From Mesorhizobium sp. CU3 (GTDB lineage Bacteria; Pseudomonadota; Alphaproteobacteria; Rhizobiales; Rhizobiaceae), in contig NZ_VFWX01000009.1 of NCBI RefSeq assembly GCF_006442965.1, forward strand, positions 124,001-188,000: a stretch of 64,000 nt of DNA. The letters run 5' to 3'. Positions 26,277 to 34,825 of this stretch are shown one piece after another; the first letter of the stretch is position 1; each line of letters starts with the position of its first letter. A model generated the notes under the pieces. The model was not told where the DNA came from. It ran no database searches and was given only the letters and a program-made list of their open reading frames with translations. Position numbers and translations under genes: made by a program.

Positions 26277-27293
26277 ATGACTGCTCAAAAACCTCGCCCG
26301 TCCGGCCTCGTCGCGATCGATCGCGAGATGGCGCGCCAGCATCAGGATGCGCTTGCATCCTTCGAGAGCAACACGGACGCCGCCGCCAAGCTAGCCGCCT
26401 CGATCAGGCGGAGCGGCAGACTCGTCCTGCTCGGCATGGGCGCCTCGCACGCAGTGGCCCGCGCCGTCGAGCCGCTCTATCGCGCGAAAGGCATCGATGC
26501 GATCGCACTGCCGCTGTCGGAACAGCTTGGGCAACCGCTGCCGCTTGAAGGCAAGACGGTCATCGTCACCTCGCAATCCGGCGAAAGCGCCGAAGTCCTG
26601 CGCTGGTTTTCCGAGACAAGTTCGCGGACCGACACGTTCGGCCTGACTTTGGAGGCTAGTTCCTTCCTTGGCCGGACGGTGCCTTGCCTCGTCGGCGCCG
26701 GCGGCACCGAGCTTGCCTTTGCCGCGACCCGCAGCCTGACCGTCAGCTTCGCGCTGCATCTTGCGATCCTCACGGCACTCGGCGAAGACCCTGCCGCCGC
26801 GCTCGCGGCGCTAAAGGCGCCCGCAGCGGTCGAGATCGATGCAGCCTTGGCGGCGTTGGGCACGGTGGCGACCATCGTCACCTCAGGCCGCAAGCTTCAG
26901 GGCGTGGCCGAAGCGCTGGCGCTCGGCTTCACCGAACTGTCGCGCCTGCCTTGCTTCTCGCTCGAAGGCGGCCAACTGCGCCACGGACCGATGGAGATGC
27001 TCGGGCCGAAAATCGGCGTCGTGCTCTTCCGCGGCGACGACCCGACCGCGGAGCTGGTCACCGCCATGGCCAACTCGGTGGTCGAGACCGGCGCGCCGCT
27101 GATCGTGTTCGACGCCTCGGGCAAACCACCGGTCACGGGCGCGGTCACTTTGGCCTTCGAACCCGCCACGGGCCTAGCGGCGGTCTTCGCCATGCTGCCG
27201 GTGGCGCAGCGTCTGATGATCGCCTTCGCCGACAGCCGCGTCGACAATGCCGGCACGCCCGTGCGCACCACCAAGATCACGCGGAGCGAATGA
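26277..27293 (+). CDS. SIS-domain sugar isomerase/deaminase (AgaS or FrlB-like)
   Basis: 338 aa with two SIS domains, resembling the isomerase half of GlmS without the glutaminase part. The first SIS site has the phosphosugar-binding VTSQSGESAEVLRW; the second has TSGRKLQGVAEALALGF and the GGQLRHGPMEML segment. Members remove or transfer the amine from an amino-sugar 6-phosphate, or cleave a phosphorylated fructosamine. With the kinase just downstream this fits phosphorylation then deamination or deglycation. It is co-transcribed with the ABC genes (2-base gap). Confidence 0.85.
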   Translation: MTAQKPRPSGLVAIDREMARQHQDALASFESNTDAAAKLAASIRRSGRLVLLGMGASHAVARAVEPLYRAKGIDAIALPLSEQLGQPLPLEGKTVIVTSQSGESAEVLRWFSETSSRTDTFGLTLEASSFLGRTVPCLVGAGGTELAFAATRSLTVSFALHLAILTALGEDPAAALAALKAPAAVEIDAALAALGTVATIVTSGRKLQGVAEALALGFTELSRLPCFSLEGGQLRHGPMEMLGPKIGVVLFRGDDPTAELVTAMANSVVETGAPLIVFDASGKPPVTGAVTLAFEPATGLAAVFAMLPVAQRLMIAFADSRVDNAGTPVRTTKITRSE

Positions 27294-28231
27294 TGCGGCC
27301 GCTTGCGGTGATCGGCAACGTCAATGTCGACCTGATCGTCGGCCCGGTCGCGCCCTGGCCGAAGGCCGGCACCGAGACCGTCGTCGACCATGACGACCTG
27401 CGCGTCGGCGGCCAGGCCGGCAACACGGCGCTCGCCTGGCAGGCGCTGGGCATCGATTTCGAGATAGCGGCCAATATCGGCGACGACCAGTTCGGCCGCT
27501 GGCTGAGCGAGGCTTTCGGCGCGCGGGCGCAGAAATGGCCGGTCCACCGCGAAGGCACGACGCTGTCGGTCGGCATGACCCATCCCGACGGCGAGCGCAC
27601 CTTCTTCACCACACGCGGCCACCTGCCCCGCTTCGGCTTGAGCGACGTTCTCTCCGTACTCGATGGCCAAAGGCTCGCCGGCGGCTATGCGCTGCTGTGC
27701 GGTTCGTTCCTGACAGACGACCTGACCCGCGACTATAACGCCTTCTTCGACTGGGCCGAGACGCATGAGATATCCGTCGCGCTCGACACCGGCTGGCCGA
27801 TCGAAGGCTGGACGGAGGCCAACTGCGCGGCGGCTCGCGGCTGGCTGTCGCGCTGCGAACTGGCCCTCTTCAACGAGGTCGAGACGACGACGCTGGCCGC
27901 CCTGGCAAATCCTGCGGAAGCAGCGCGCAAGATCCGCGACGGTATGAAGGGCGGAGCGATGGTCGCGGTCAAGCGCGGACCGGACGGGGCGCTCGCCATC
28001 GGTGCCGACGGCGAACTGATTGAAATGCAGGCGCCGCGCGTCCCGGTCGTCGACACGATCGGCGCCGGCGACGTCTTCAACGCCGCCTTCCTGGCCTCAC
28101 TGGCATACGAACGAGAGTTGGAGAGTTGCCTGTCCGCCGCCATCCAGGTGGCCTCGCGCGCCATCTCCACCTTGCCCCGCAACTATGGCGAGCCGATTGC
28201 ATTCGAGGAGGCCGTCAATGAGCGCGCTTGA
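27290..28231 (+). CDS. PfkB-family carbohydrate kinase
   Basis: 313 aa. The N-terminal NVNVDLI and GGQAGNTALAW match the PfkB substrate-binding signature, and DTIGAGDVFNAAF holds the catalytic Asp and anion hole. The start is one of two adjacent ATGs overlapping the SIS gene stop. Likely phosphorylates the imported sugar before the SIS enzyme acts. A FrlD-type fructosamine kinase is one candidate role; an amino-sugar kinase is another. Confidence 0.88.
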   Translation: MMRPLAVIGNVNVDLIVGPVAPWPKAGTETVVDHDDLRVGGQAGNTALAWQALGIDFEIAANIGDDQFGRWLSEAFGARAQKWPVHREGTTLSVGMTHPDGERTFFTTRGHLPRFGLSDVLSVLDGQRLAGGYALLCGSFLTDDLTRDYNAFFDWAETHEISVALDTGWPIEGWTEANCAAARGWLSRCELALFNEVETTTLAALANPAEAARKIRDGMKGGAMVAVKRGPDGALAIGADGELIEMQAPRVPVVDTIGAGDVFNAAFLASLAYERELESCLSAAIQVASRAISTLPRNYGEPIAFEEAVNERA

Positions 28232-29294
28232 AATCCGCGATGTCCGCAAGAACTACGGCAGCGTCGAAACGCTGAAAGGCATCAACATCGCGCTGGAAAG
28301 CGGCGAGTTCCTGGTGCTGCTGGGATCGTCGGGCTGCGGCAAGTCGACCCTTCTCAACATCATCGCCGGCCTCGCCGAAGCCACCAGCGGCGACGTGCTG
28401 ATCGGTGGCCGTTCGGTGCTCGGCGTGCATCCGAAGAACCGCGACATCGCCATGGTCTTCCAGTCCTACGCGCTCTATCCGAACCTGACTGTCCATCGCA
28501 ACATCGGCTTCGGGCTGGAGATGCGCAAGGTTCCGGTGGCTGAGCGCGACAAGGCCGTGCACGAGGCGGCAAGACTGCTGCAGATCGAGAACCTGCTTGA
28601 ACGCAAGCCCGGCCAGCTCTCCGGCGGACAACGCCAGCGCGTCGCCATCGGGCGTGCCCTCGTGCGCAAGCCGCAGGTCTTTCTGTTCGACGAGCCGCTT
28701 TCCAACCTCGACGCCAAGCTGCGGCTTGAAATGCGCACCGAGCTGAAGCGCCTGCACGAAATGCTCAAGACCACGGTCGTCTACGTCACCCACGACCAGA
28801 TCGAGGCGATGACGCTGGCGACCCGCATCGCCGTCATGCGCGACGGCCGCATCGAGCAGCTGGGCACGCCGGAGGAGATCTACGACAATCCGGCGACGCT
28901 CTATGTCGCCGGCTTCGTCGGCGCGCCCGCCATGAACATGTTGAAAGCGACCGCCAGGGCCGGCGAAATCGCGGTTGCCGGTTCCGATGCCCGGCTGCCC
29001 GTCCCGGAACGCTTCAAAAATGCCGCCCGCGACGGCGCCGAGATCATACTGGGCGTCAGGCCTGAGGCGCTCCGCGTGGCCAGCGGCGCCGCCTCGGAAC
29101 GCTCGCTTCCGGTGGAGATCGAGGTTGTCGAACTGACCGGTCCCGAGCTTGTCGCCACCGCACGGATCGGAACGCAGCCGCTGACGGCCACATTGCCGCC
29201 GCGCACCCGCCTCGCCAAGGGCGATTCATGCCGCTTTGCCTTCGACGACGATGCGCTTCGTCTCTTCGACCCGGCAACCGGCAAGGCTTTGTGA
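28218..29294 (+). CDS. ABC transporter ATP-binding protein (UgpC/MalK-like)
   Basis: 358 aa from an ATG 14 bases inside the end of the kinase gene. Walker A GSSGCGKST at residues 36-44, LSGGQRQR near 134, Walker B VFLFDEP near 154, switch His in VTHDQ. TOBE-type C-terminal region (GVRPEALRV). It completes the importer encoded at 23223-26274 and is the last gene of that operon. Confidence 0.93.
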   Translation: MSALEIRDVRKNYGSVETLKGINIALESGEFLVLLGSSGCGKSTLLNIIAGLAEATSGDVLIGGRSVLGVHPKNRDIAMVFQSYALYPNLTVHRNIGFGLEMRKVPVAERDKAVHEAARLLQIENLLERKPGQLSGGQRQRVAIGRALVRKPQVFLFDEPLSNLDAKLRLEMRTELKRLHEMLKTTVVYVTHDQIEAMTLATRIAVMRDGRIEQLGTPEEIYDNPATLYVAGFVGAPAMNMLKATARAGEIAVAGSDARLPVPERFKNAARDGAEIILGVRPEALRVASGAASERSLPVEIEVVELTGPELVATARIGTQPLTATLPPRTRLAKGDSCRFAFDDDALRLFDPATGKAL

Positions 29295-29301
29295 CCCCGG
29301 A

Positions 29302-29325
29302 AAGGCGCCGCTTCGGCGGCGCCTT
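29302..29325. terminator. Bidirectional hairpin with TTCG tetraloop
   Basis: AAGGCGCCGC-TTCG-GCGGCGCCTT is a perfect 10-bp stem closed by the very stable UUCG loop. It sits between convergent genes (the ABC ATPase and the aldehyde dehydrogenase), so it can serve both transcripts. No long T-run follows on either strand. Confidence 0.75.
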
Positions 29326-29337
29326 CGCCTTCGTGTG

Positions 29338-30852
29338 TCAATCGATATCGAACGACACGCCCTGCGCGAGCGGCAGCGCCTTGGAGAAGTTCACCGTGTT
29401 GGTGGCACGGCGCATGTAAGCCTTCCACGCATCCGAGCCGCTCTCGCGGCCGCCGCCGGTCTCTTTCTCGCCGCCGAACGCGCCGCCGATCTCGGCGCCC
29501 GAGGTGCCGATATTGACGTTGGCGATGCCGCAATCCGAGCCATCGACACCCAGGAACCGTTCCGATTCCTGCAGGTCTCGGGTGAAGATCGACGACGACA
29601 GGCCGGCGCCGACTGCGTTGTGCAGGTCGAGCGCCTCGTCGAAATCGGAATATTTCATCACATAGAGGATCGGCGCGAAGGTCTCTTCCGTCACCGGCGA
29701 CACTTGCTTCGGCATCTCGACCAGCGCCGGATGCACGTAATAGGCGTCCGGATGGCCGTTTTCGAAGCGCGCGCCGCCGGTCACCTTGCCGCCATGCGCC
29801 TCGGCCTCCTTCAACGCCTTCTGCATGTTGTCGAAGGCACCCTTGTCGATCAGCGGACCGACCAGCGCCTTGCCTTCCAGCGGATTGCCGACCGATACGC
29901 TCTGATAGGCCTTCTTCAGCCGTGGCAGCAGCGCGTCATAGACGCTGTCATGGACGAACAGACGGCGAAGCGTCGTGCAGCGCTGGCCGGCGGTGCCCAT
30001 GGCGCCGAAGGCGATCGCCCGCAGCGCCATGTCGAGATCGGCGGTGGGCGTGACTATGCCGGCATTGTTGCCGCCGAGCTCCAGCACGGCGCGGGCGAAA
30101 CGCTTGGCGAGCCTGGGGCCGACTTCGCGGCCCATGCGGGTCGAGCCGGTGGCCGAAACCAGCGGCACCTTCGGATGGTCGACCAGCACCTCGCCGGCGA
30201 CACGGTCGCCGATCAGCACCTGCAGCAGGCCTTCCGGTGCATCCTTGCCGAAACGCTTGGCGGCGCGCTTGAAGATCGCCTCGCAGGCGAGCGCGGTCAG
30301 CGGCGTCTTTTCCGACGGCTTCCACACCACCGCATCGCCGCAGACGAAGGCCAGCGCCGAATTCCACGACCACACCGCGACCGGGAAATTGAAGGCCGAG
30401 ATGACGCCGACGACGCCGAGCGGATGCCAGGTTTCCATCATGCGGTGTCCCGGACGCTCGGTGGCGATAGTCAGGCCATAGAGCTGACGGGAGAGGCCGA
30501 CCGCGAAATCGCAGATGTCGATCATCTCCTGCACTTCTCCCAGACCCTCGGACGGGATCTTGCCGACCTCGATCGACACCAGCCGGCCGAGCTCGTCCTT
30601 GTGTGCGCGCAATTCTTCGCCGAGCAGGCGTACCAGCTCGCCGCGCTTGGGGCCCGGCACCAGCCGCCAGGCCTGGAAAGCCTTGTGCGCGGCATCGATG
30701 GCCTTGCCGGCATCAGCGGCCGAGATCTGCTTCAGCGCCGCGATCTCTTCGCCCGTCACCGGGCTGCGCACGATGAGGTCGCCTCCGGCAAGCGCGTCCT
30801 TGGCGACTCCGAGTTTCTCCAGAAGTGCGGCCGTTTCCTTCGCTAATGTCAT
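29338..30852 (-). CDS. amaB: Aldehyde dehydrogenase, piperideine-6-carboxylate / aminoadipate semialdehyde type (ALDH7)
   Basis: 504 aa from the ATG at 30852, with AAAGGGA ahead of it. Antiquitin-like: VVGVISAFNFPVAVWSWNSA, catalytic Glu in LELGGNNAGIV and catalytic Cys in TAGQRCTTLRRLF. This subgroup oxidises alpha-aminoadipate semialdehyde (piperideine-6-carboxylate) in lysine degradation. The amaB symbol is by resemblance. A glutaryl-CoA dehydrogenase gene 13 kb away would act later in lysine breakdown. Confidence 0.82.
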   Translation of the reverse strand: MTLAKETAALLEKLGVAKDALAGGDLIVRSPVTGEEIAALKQISAADAGKAIDAAHKAFQAWRLVPGPKRGELVRLLGEELRAHKDELGRLVSIEVGKIPSEGLGEVQEMIDICDFAVGLSRQLYGLTIATERPGHRMMETWHPLGVVGVISAFNFPVAVWSWNSALAFVCGDAVVWKPSEKTPLTALACEAIFKRAAKRFGKDAPEGLLQVLIGDRVAGEVLVDHPKVPLVSATGSTRMGREVGPRLAKRFARAVLELGGNNAGIVTPTADLDMALRAIAFGAMGTAGQRCTTLRRLFVHDSVYDALLPRLKKAYQSVSVGNPLEGKALVGPLIDKGAFDNMQKALKEAEAHGGKVTGGARFENGHPDAYYVHPALVEMPKQVSPVTEETFAPILYVMKYSDFDEALDLHNAVGAGLSSSIFTRDLQESERFLGVDGSDCGIANVNIGTSGAEIGGAFGGEKETGGGRESGSDAWKAYMRRATNTVNFSKALPLAQGVSFDID

Positions 30853-31170
30853 TTTTATCCCTTTCAGGTCCCGCCTCTCATGGAGTGGGAATGGAGCCAT
30901 GCGCCATTTCTTGGACGTGCCGTCGGGCACGCCTGGGCGCTTTCATGGCGTGGCATTACTCGTTTCAGGGAAAAACCGCCACCCCGGCATGGTCCAAGGC
31001 CCAGCCGCGAAATTGGGCCAGACGGCGAGAACTGGGCCAAGGCGTGTTGAGATTCAGGTCAGGCCGTGTCGAAAATGGCGATTTCCGAGAACCGGAGCGG
31101 AGCGTACTTAAAGTACGTGAGCACCGGAAGCGCAGGAAACTGCCATTTGCAGGCCGGCCTCACCTGAATA
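30853..31170. other. 318-bp intergenic region upstream of the aldehyde dehydrogenase
   Basis: No gene seen. It holds a small hairpin (CGTGCC / GGCACG, 30916-30931) and, in its right half, the 125-bp palindrome listed separately. The amaB promoter should lie here, reading leftward, but no convincing -35/-10 pair stands out. Confidence 0.5.
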
Positions 31171-31172
31171 TC
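31048..31172. repeat. 125-bp imperfect palindrome, candidate dispersed intergenic repeat
   Basis: The sequence is symmetrical about base 31110. The core cgtactt-a-aagtacg is perfect. Outer arms pair as GATTCAGGTCAGGCCG with the reverse complement of CGGCCTCACCTGAATATC, and AAATGGCGATTTCC with that of GGAAACTGCCATTT. The right end reaches the stop codon of the sigma factor gene. It would fold into a long hairpin in RNA. Length and structure resemble palindromic intergenic repeats of rhizobia. Confidence 0.75.
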
Positions 31173-32445
31173 AATGCGCCTTCTGGATCGAGGACTTCTG
31201 CGCGCTTTCTTTGATCAGCCGGTCGATATGCATGCGGATATGCGCCGCTTCCGCCGCGGTGTTGGCCAAAGCGATGGCGCGGTCGAAGGCGATGCGCGCC
31301 TCCTCGTTGCGGCCGAGCTGCATCAAGAGGCCGCCGCGCAGGCCGAAGAAGTGGAAATAGCCCGAAAGCCTTTCTTCCAGCGGCTCGATCATGGCGAGCG
31401 CCGCTTCGGGACCGCGCACTTTGCTGACCGCGACGGCGCGGTTCAGCGTCACCACCGGCGACGGCTGCATCTGCTCGAGCAGGCCGTAGAGCAGGTCGAT
31501 CTCGGTCCAGTCGGTGTCTTCGGGCTTCGCCGCCCGCGCATGCAGTGCCGCGATCGCGGACTGCACCTGGTAGGGACCGGGCTTGCGGTGGCGCAACGCC
31601 TTATCAACCAGCGCAAGGCCTTCGTCGATCATCTTGCGGCTCCACAGCGACCGGTCCTGGTCCTCGAGCAAGATGATCTCGCCATTGGCGTCGAAACGTG
31701 CCGGGGCGCGTGCATGCTGCAGCAGAAGCAGCGCCGTCAGCCCCATGATCTCCGGCTCGGCCTGGAACAGCCTGAGCAGAAGGCGCGCAAGCCGGATCGC
31801 CTCCTCGCAGAGCGGCGCGCGGGCCGGCGCCTCGCCGCTGTTGGTCGAATAGCCCTCGTTGAAGATCAGATAGACCATCGCCGCGACCGCCGCGAGCCGT
31901 TCGGAACGCTCGACCGCGCCCGGCGTCTCGAACGGCACGCCGGCATCGGCGATGCGCGCCTTGGCGCGGGTGATGCGCTGCTCCATCGCGCTCTCGCCGA
32001 CCAGGAAGGCGCGCGCAATCTGCTTGACGGTAAGACCGGAGACGATACGCAGCGCAACCGCGATCTGCTGCGTCGCCGGCAGGTCCGGATGGCAGCAAAT
32101 GAACAGCAGCCGCAAGATGTCGTCGCGGTAATGCGCGCCGTCCAGCCGCTCGGCGATGTCGCTCTCGGCATCATCCAGATCGGAGATGTGCTCCTCTTCC
32201 GGCATCGGCGCCTGCTTGGCGCGCTTGCGCACCGCATCGATGCCGCTGTTGCGGCCGACGAAGATCAGCCAGGCCGCCGGATCGCGCGGCGGTCCGTTCT
32301 TCGGCCAGTTCTTCAGCGCCCGAAGGCATGCGTCCTGGAAAGCCTCTTCCGCGGCATCGAGGTCGCGGAAGTAGCGCAGCAGCGCGCCCATCGCCTGCGG
32401 ACGGGCATTGCTGATCGCCGTGCTTATCCAGGCAAGCTCGGTCAT
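31171..32445 (-). CDS. ECF sigma factor with C-terminal TPR-like extension (ECF42 type)
   Basis: 424 aa. Sigma region 2 lies at about residues 10-75 (DAAEEAFQDACLRALKNWP) and region 4 at about 110-170 (LRIVSGLTVKQIARAFLVGE). A long C-terminal extension (about 180-420) with TPR-like helices replaces the usual separate anti-sigma. This type nearly always pairs with a DGPF/YCII protein, as here, where the start overlaps the upstream gene stop. The inducing signal is unknown. Confidence 0.9.
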   Translation of the reverse strand: MTELAWISTAISNARPQAMGALLRYFRDLDAAEEAFQDACLRALKNWPKNGPPRDPAAWLIFVGRNSGIDAVRKRAKQAPMPEEEHISDLDDAESDIAERLDGAHYRDDILRLLFICCHPDLPATQQIAVALRIVSGLTVKQIARAFLVGESAMEQRITRAKARIADAGVPFETPGAVERSERLAAVAAMVYLIFNEGYSTNSGEAPARAPLCEEAIRLARLLLRLFQAEPEIMGLTALLLLQHARAPARFDANGEIILLEDQDRSLWSRKMIDEGLALVDKALRHRKPGPYQVQSAIAALHARAAKPEDTDWTEIDLLYGLLEQMQPSPVVTLNRAVAVSKVRGPEAALAMIEPLEERLSGYFHFFGLRGGLLMQLGRNEEARIAFDRAIALANTAAEAAHIRMHIDRLIKESAQKSSIQKAH

Positions 32446-32816
32446 ACGGCTACCTTTGTCGGATTGAACAGCGAAACCGGCCGGATCTCATAGGAGCCGC
32501 CGCTCGGATTGACCTCGGAAAGCTCGCGGGCAAACTCGACGGCTTCGTCGAGGTCGTTGCATTCGAGCGTATAGAAACCGAGGAACTGCTCCTTGGTCTC
32601 CGCGAACGGGCCGTCGAGCACGACCGCTTCGCCCTTGACCTTGCGCAAAGTCGTCGCCGCGGTCGTCGGCAACAGCCGCGCCACCGGCCCGAGCCGCCCG
32701 GCCTTGGCGTATTTGTCCTGGACGTTGAGGAGCTTCGCCATCACCTCGTCGTCCTGCTCCTTGCTCCAGGAGCAGACGACGTCTTCGGAGGCGTAGCACA
32801 GGATGGCGTAAAGCAT
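32442..32816 (-). CDS. YCII/DGPF-domain protein paired with the ECF sigma factor
   Basis: 124 aa from the ATG at 32816, with AAAGGA upstream. Contains the signature DGPF in VVLDGPFAETKEQFLGFY, and a YCII-like ferredoxin fold. Such proteins sit next to ECF42 sigma factors and are thought to take part in their signalling, although the mechanism is not settled. Its stop overlaps the sigma factor ATG. Confidence 0.9.
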   Translation of the reverse strand: MLYAILCYASEDVVCSWSKEQDDEVMAKLLNVQDKYAKAGRLGPVARLLPTTAATTLRKVKGEAVVLDGPFAETKEQFLGFYTLECNDLDEAVEFARELSEVNPSGGSYEIRPVSLFNPTKVAV

Positions 32817-32926
32817 GGCAGGTCCTTTCCGTATCAAAGGACGCGACACTAGGACCCTTCCCGACACTAGGTCGATAAAAAAATTTGGCGAGCGATCAAA
32901 GGCTTGGCTGCATGTCGTCGCGCCCG

Positions 32927-34018
32927 TCAGGCGCCGCGCGCCTGCAGCCACCTCAGAACCAGGGTCTCTTCCTCGTCGAGGCCTGCTATCAGCCGCTTCC
33001 GCTTGTTGGCCACGGTCATCTCATCCAGCAGCCGGCCTTCGGACCAGGCCTCGAAAACCAGCGGATGGATGTAGCATTTGCGGCATACGGCGCGAGTATT
33101 GCCGAGCCGTTCGGCGACCTTGTCGACGACGCTGTTGATCACCCGCCTCTGCCCGGACTTGCTCTCGGGCAGTTCAGTCTCGGCAAACAGCGACGCCGCA
33201 TGGATGGTGCCGCCCCAGGTTCGAAAATGTTTGGAACTGAAATCGGCGCCGGAAGCCTCGCGGATGTAGCGGTTGACGTCCTCCGAGCGCACCGGGCGCC
33301 GGCCGCCCTCCTCGTCGAGATACTGGAACAATTTCTGGCCCGGCAGTTCCTGCGCGCCGCGCACGATCTTGGCGATGCGGCGATCGGCCAGCTTCAGCTT
33401 CCATTCCTTGCCGGACTTGCCCTTGAAGGCAAAGCGCAGGCTGGATCCGGTGATCTCGACATGGCGGTCACGGAGCGTGGTCAGCCCGAAGCTCTTGTTG
33501 TCCCGCGCGTAAGCCGCATTGCCGATGCGGATCATGGTGTTGTCGAGCAGCCAGACGACCGAGGCGACGACCCGCTCCAGCGGCAGGCCATGCCGGCGCA
33601 GGTCGGCATCGATATGCTGCCTCAGCGCGGGCAGACCTTCGGCAAAGGCGACGAGACTGGAGTATTTGGCGCCGTCACGCACTTCGGTCCATTGCGAATG
33701 GTAGCGATACTGCTTGCGGCCGCGCTGATCCCGGCCGGTCGCTTGGATGTGACCGTCCGGATCTGGCGAGATCCAAACATCCGTCCAGGCCGGCGGAATG
33801 ACGATCGCCTTGATGCGGGCAAGCGTGGCGGCGTCGACCGCGCGGTCTTTCGGTCCGACGTAGGAGAACCCACTGCCTTTCCGTAATCTGCGAATGCCGG
33901 GATCGGCATCGCTGACATAGCTGAGCGACGCACTCTCGGCGAAGATCTGCGCGCCGTTCCTCCGGGTTTCCTCGTCCCGCGCCGAACGGGTCGAGGACAA
34001 ATCTGAGTGCTGCAACAT
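32927..34018 (-). CDS. DNA topoisomerase IB (poxvirus-like)
   Basis: 363 aa. Catalytic pocket residues are visible: KHFRTWGGT (Arg) and CRKCYIHP with the nucleophile at about Tyr316, within the usual bacterial length. Relaxes supercoiled DNA through a 3'-phosphotyrosyl link. The N-terminus keeps the RRLRKGSGFSYVG segment of the family. It is read in the same direction as the glycosyltransferase operon upstream, 63 bases away, probably by chance. Confidence 0.93.
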   Translation of the reverse strand: MLQHSDLSSTRSARDEETRRNGAQIFAESASLSYVSDADPGIRRLRKGSGFSYVGPKDRAVDAATLARIKAIVIPPAWTDVWISPDPDGHIQATGRDQRGRKQYRYHSQWTEVRDGAKYSSLVAFAEGLPALRQHIDADLRRHGLPLERVVASVVWLLDNTMIRIGNAAYARDNKSFGLTTLRDRHVEITGSSLRFAFKGKSGKEWKLKLADRRIAKIVRGAQELPGQKLFQYLDEEGGRRPVRSEDVNRYIREASGADFSSKHFRTWGGTIHAASLFAETELPESKSGQRRVINSVVDKVAERLGNTRAVCRKCYIHPLVFEAWSEGRLLDEMTVANKRKRLIAGLDEEETLVLRWLQARGA

Positions 34019-34081
34019 GCCTGCTCCGCGAAATTATCCGTAGATAAAGCCGCGTGCCGGTAACTGGTTCCGCAAGGGCTT

Positions 34082-34825
34082 TCAGCCCTGCTCGTTGACC
34101 GATAGATCTGCCATCCAAAGCCCACCATCGTCGGAATGGACCGGAAAATACTCGCGTCCCGCCGGCACGGCCTCGAGGACTGCTCCGGACTCGTCCGCCA
34201 GATAGTCGTAGCCGATCGGCTGCATCCGGCGGTCCGGATCGAGATGATTGTAGAGATCGCGACGCGCCGAACGCCGTTTCGGCTCGATCATCTTCAGGTG
34301 ATAGAGGTTGAGGCCGCTATCCCTCAGGTTGAAGCCGGCATCTTCGGGAAACCAGGCGCCGTGCAGCACCGGCGAGCGGTAGCGGTCCGGATGGTAGGCG
34401 CGAAAAAGCCTGTGCTGCATCTTCAGGCCCCAGACGCCGTCGACGCGATAGCTCGCCGGCGTATACATCTCGCGCAAGCGAAATCCCCAGGCGTTGCGCC
34501 GCGAACCGCCGGTCAGTTGGCCGATGCGGCCGGCGACGGCATTTTCCAGCCGTTCGTCGGGATCCATCGCCAGCACCCAGGCCGCGCCCGCGTCACAAGC
34601 GGCGGCGATCAGCGCACGCCGCCTTTGCGGTTCGTCGCTAAAAATCCCGTCGGCGGCCCGATCGTCATAGGCGACCCAGCCGTCGACGATGGGATCGAGA
34701 TTGGCGAGCAAATCGGGCACCAGATGCGCATCGTATCGATAGCTGAACACGGCGACGATCCTCTGCCGCGACCAAAGAAACCGTCCGCGACGCCGGCGTG
34801 GCTGCCTCATCTCGACGGTGATCAT
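34082..34825 (-). CDS. Glycosyltransferase-like protein (GT2-related)
   Basis: 247 aa. RIVAVFSYRYDAHLVPDLLANLDPIVDGWVAYDD looks like the beginning of a GT-A fold, and WVLAMDPDERLE supplies a DxD-like acidic motif. The rest is less typical. Third gene of an operon: its ATG overlaps the stop of the 34822 gene. The product might be a cell-surface glycan, but nothing names it. Confidence 0.65.
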   Translation of the reverse strand: MITVEMRQPRRRRGRFLWSRQRIVAVFSYRYDAHLVPDLLANLDPIVDGWVAYDDRAADGIFSDEPQRRRALIAAACDAGAAWVLAMDPDERLENAVAGRIGQLTGGSRRNAWGFRLREMYTPASYRVDGVWGLKMQHRLFRAYHPDRYRSPVLHGAWFPEDAGFNLRDSGLNLYHLKMIEPKRRSARRDLYNHLDPDRRMQPIGYDYLADESGAVLEAVPAGREYFPVHSDDGGLWMADLSVNEQG

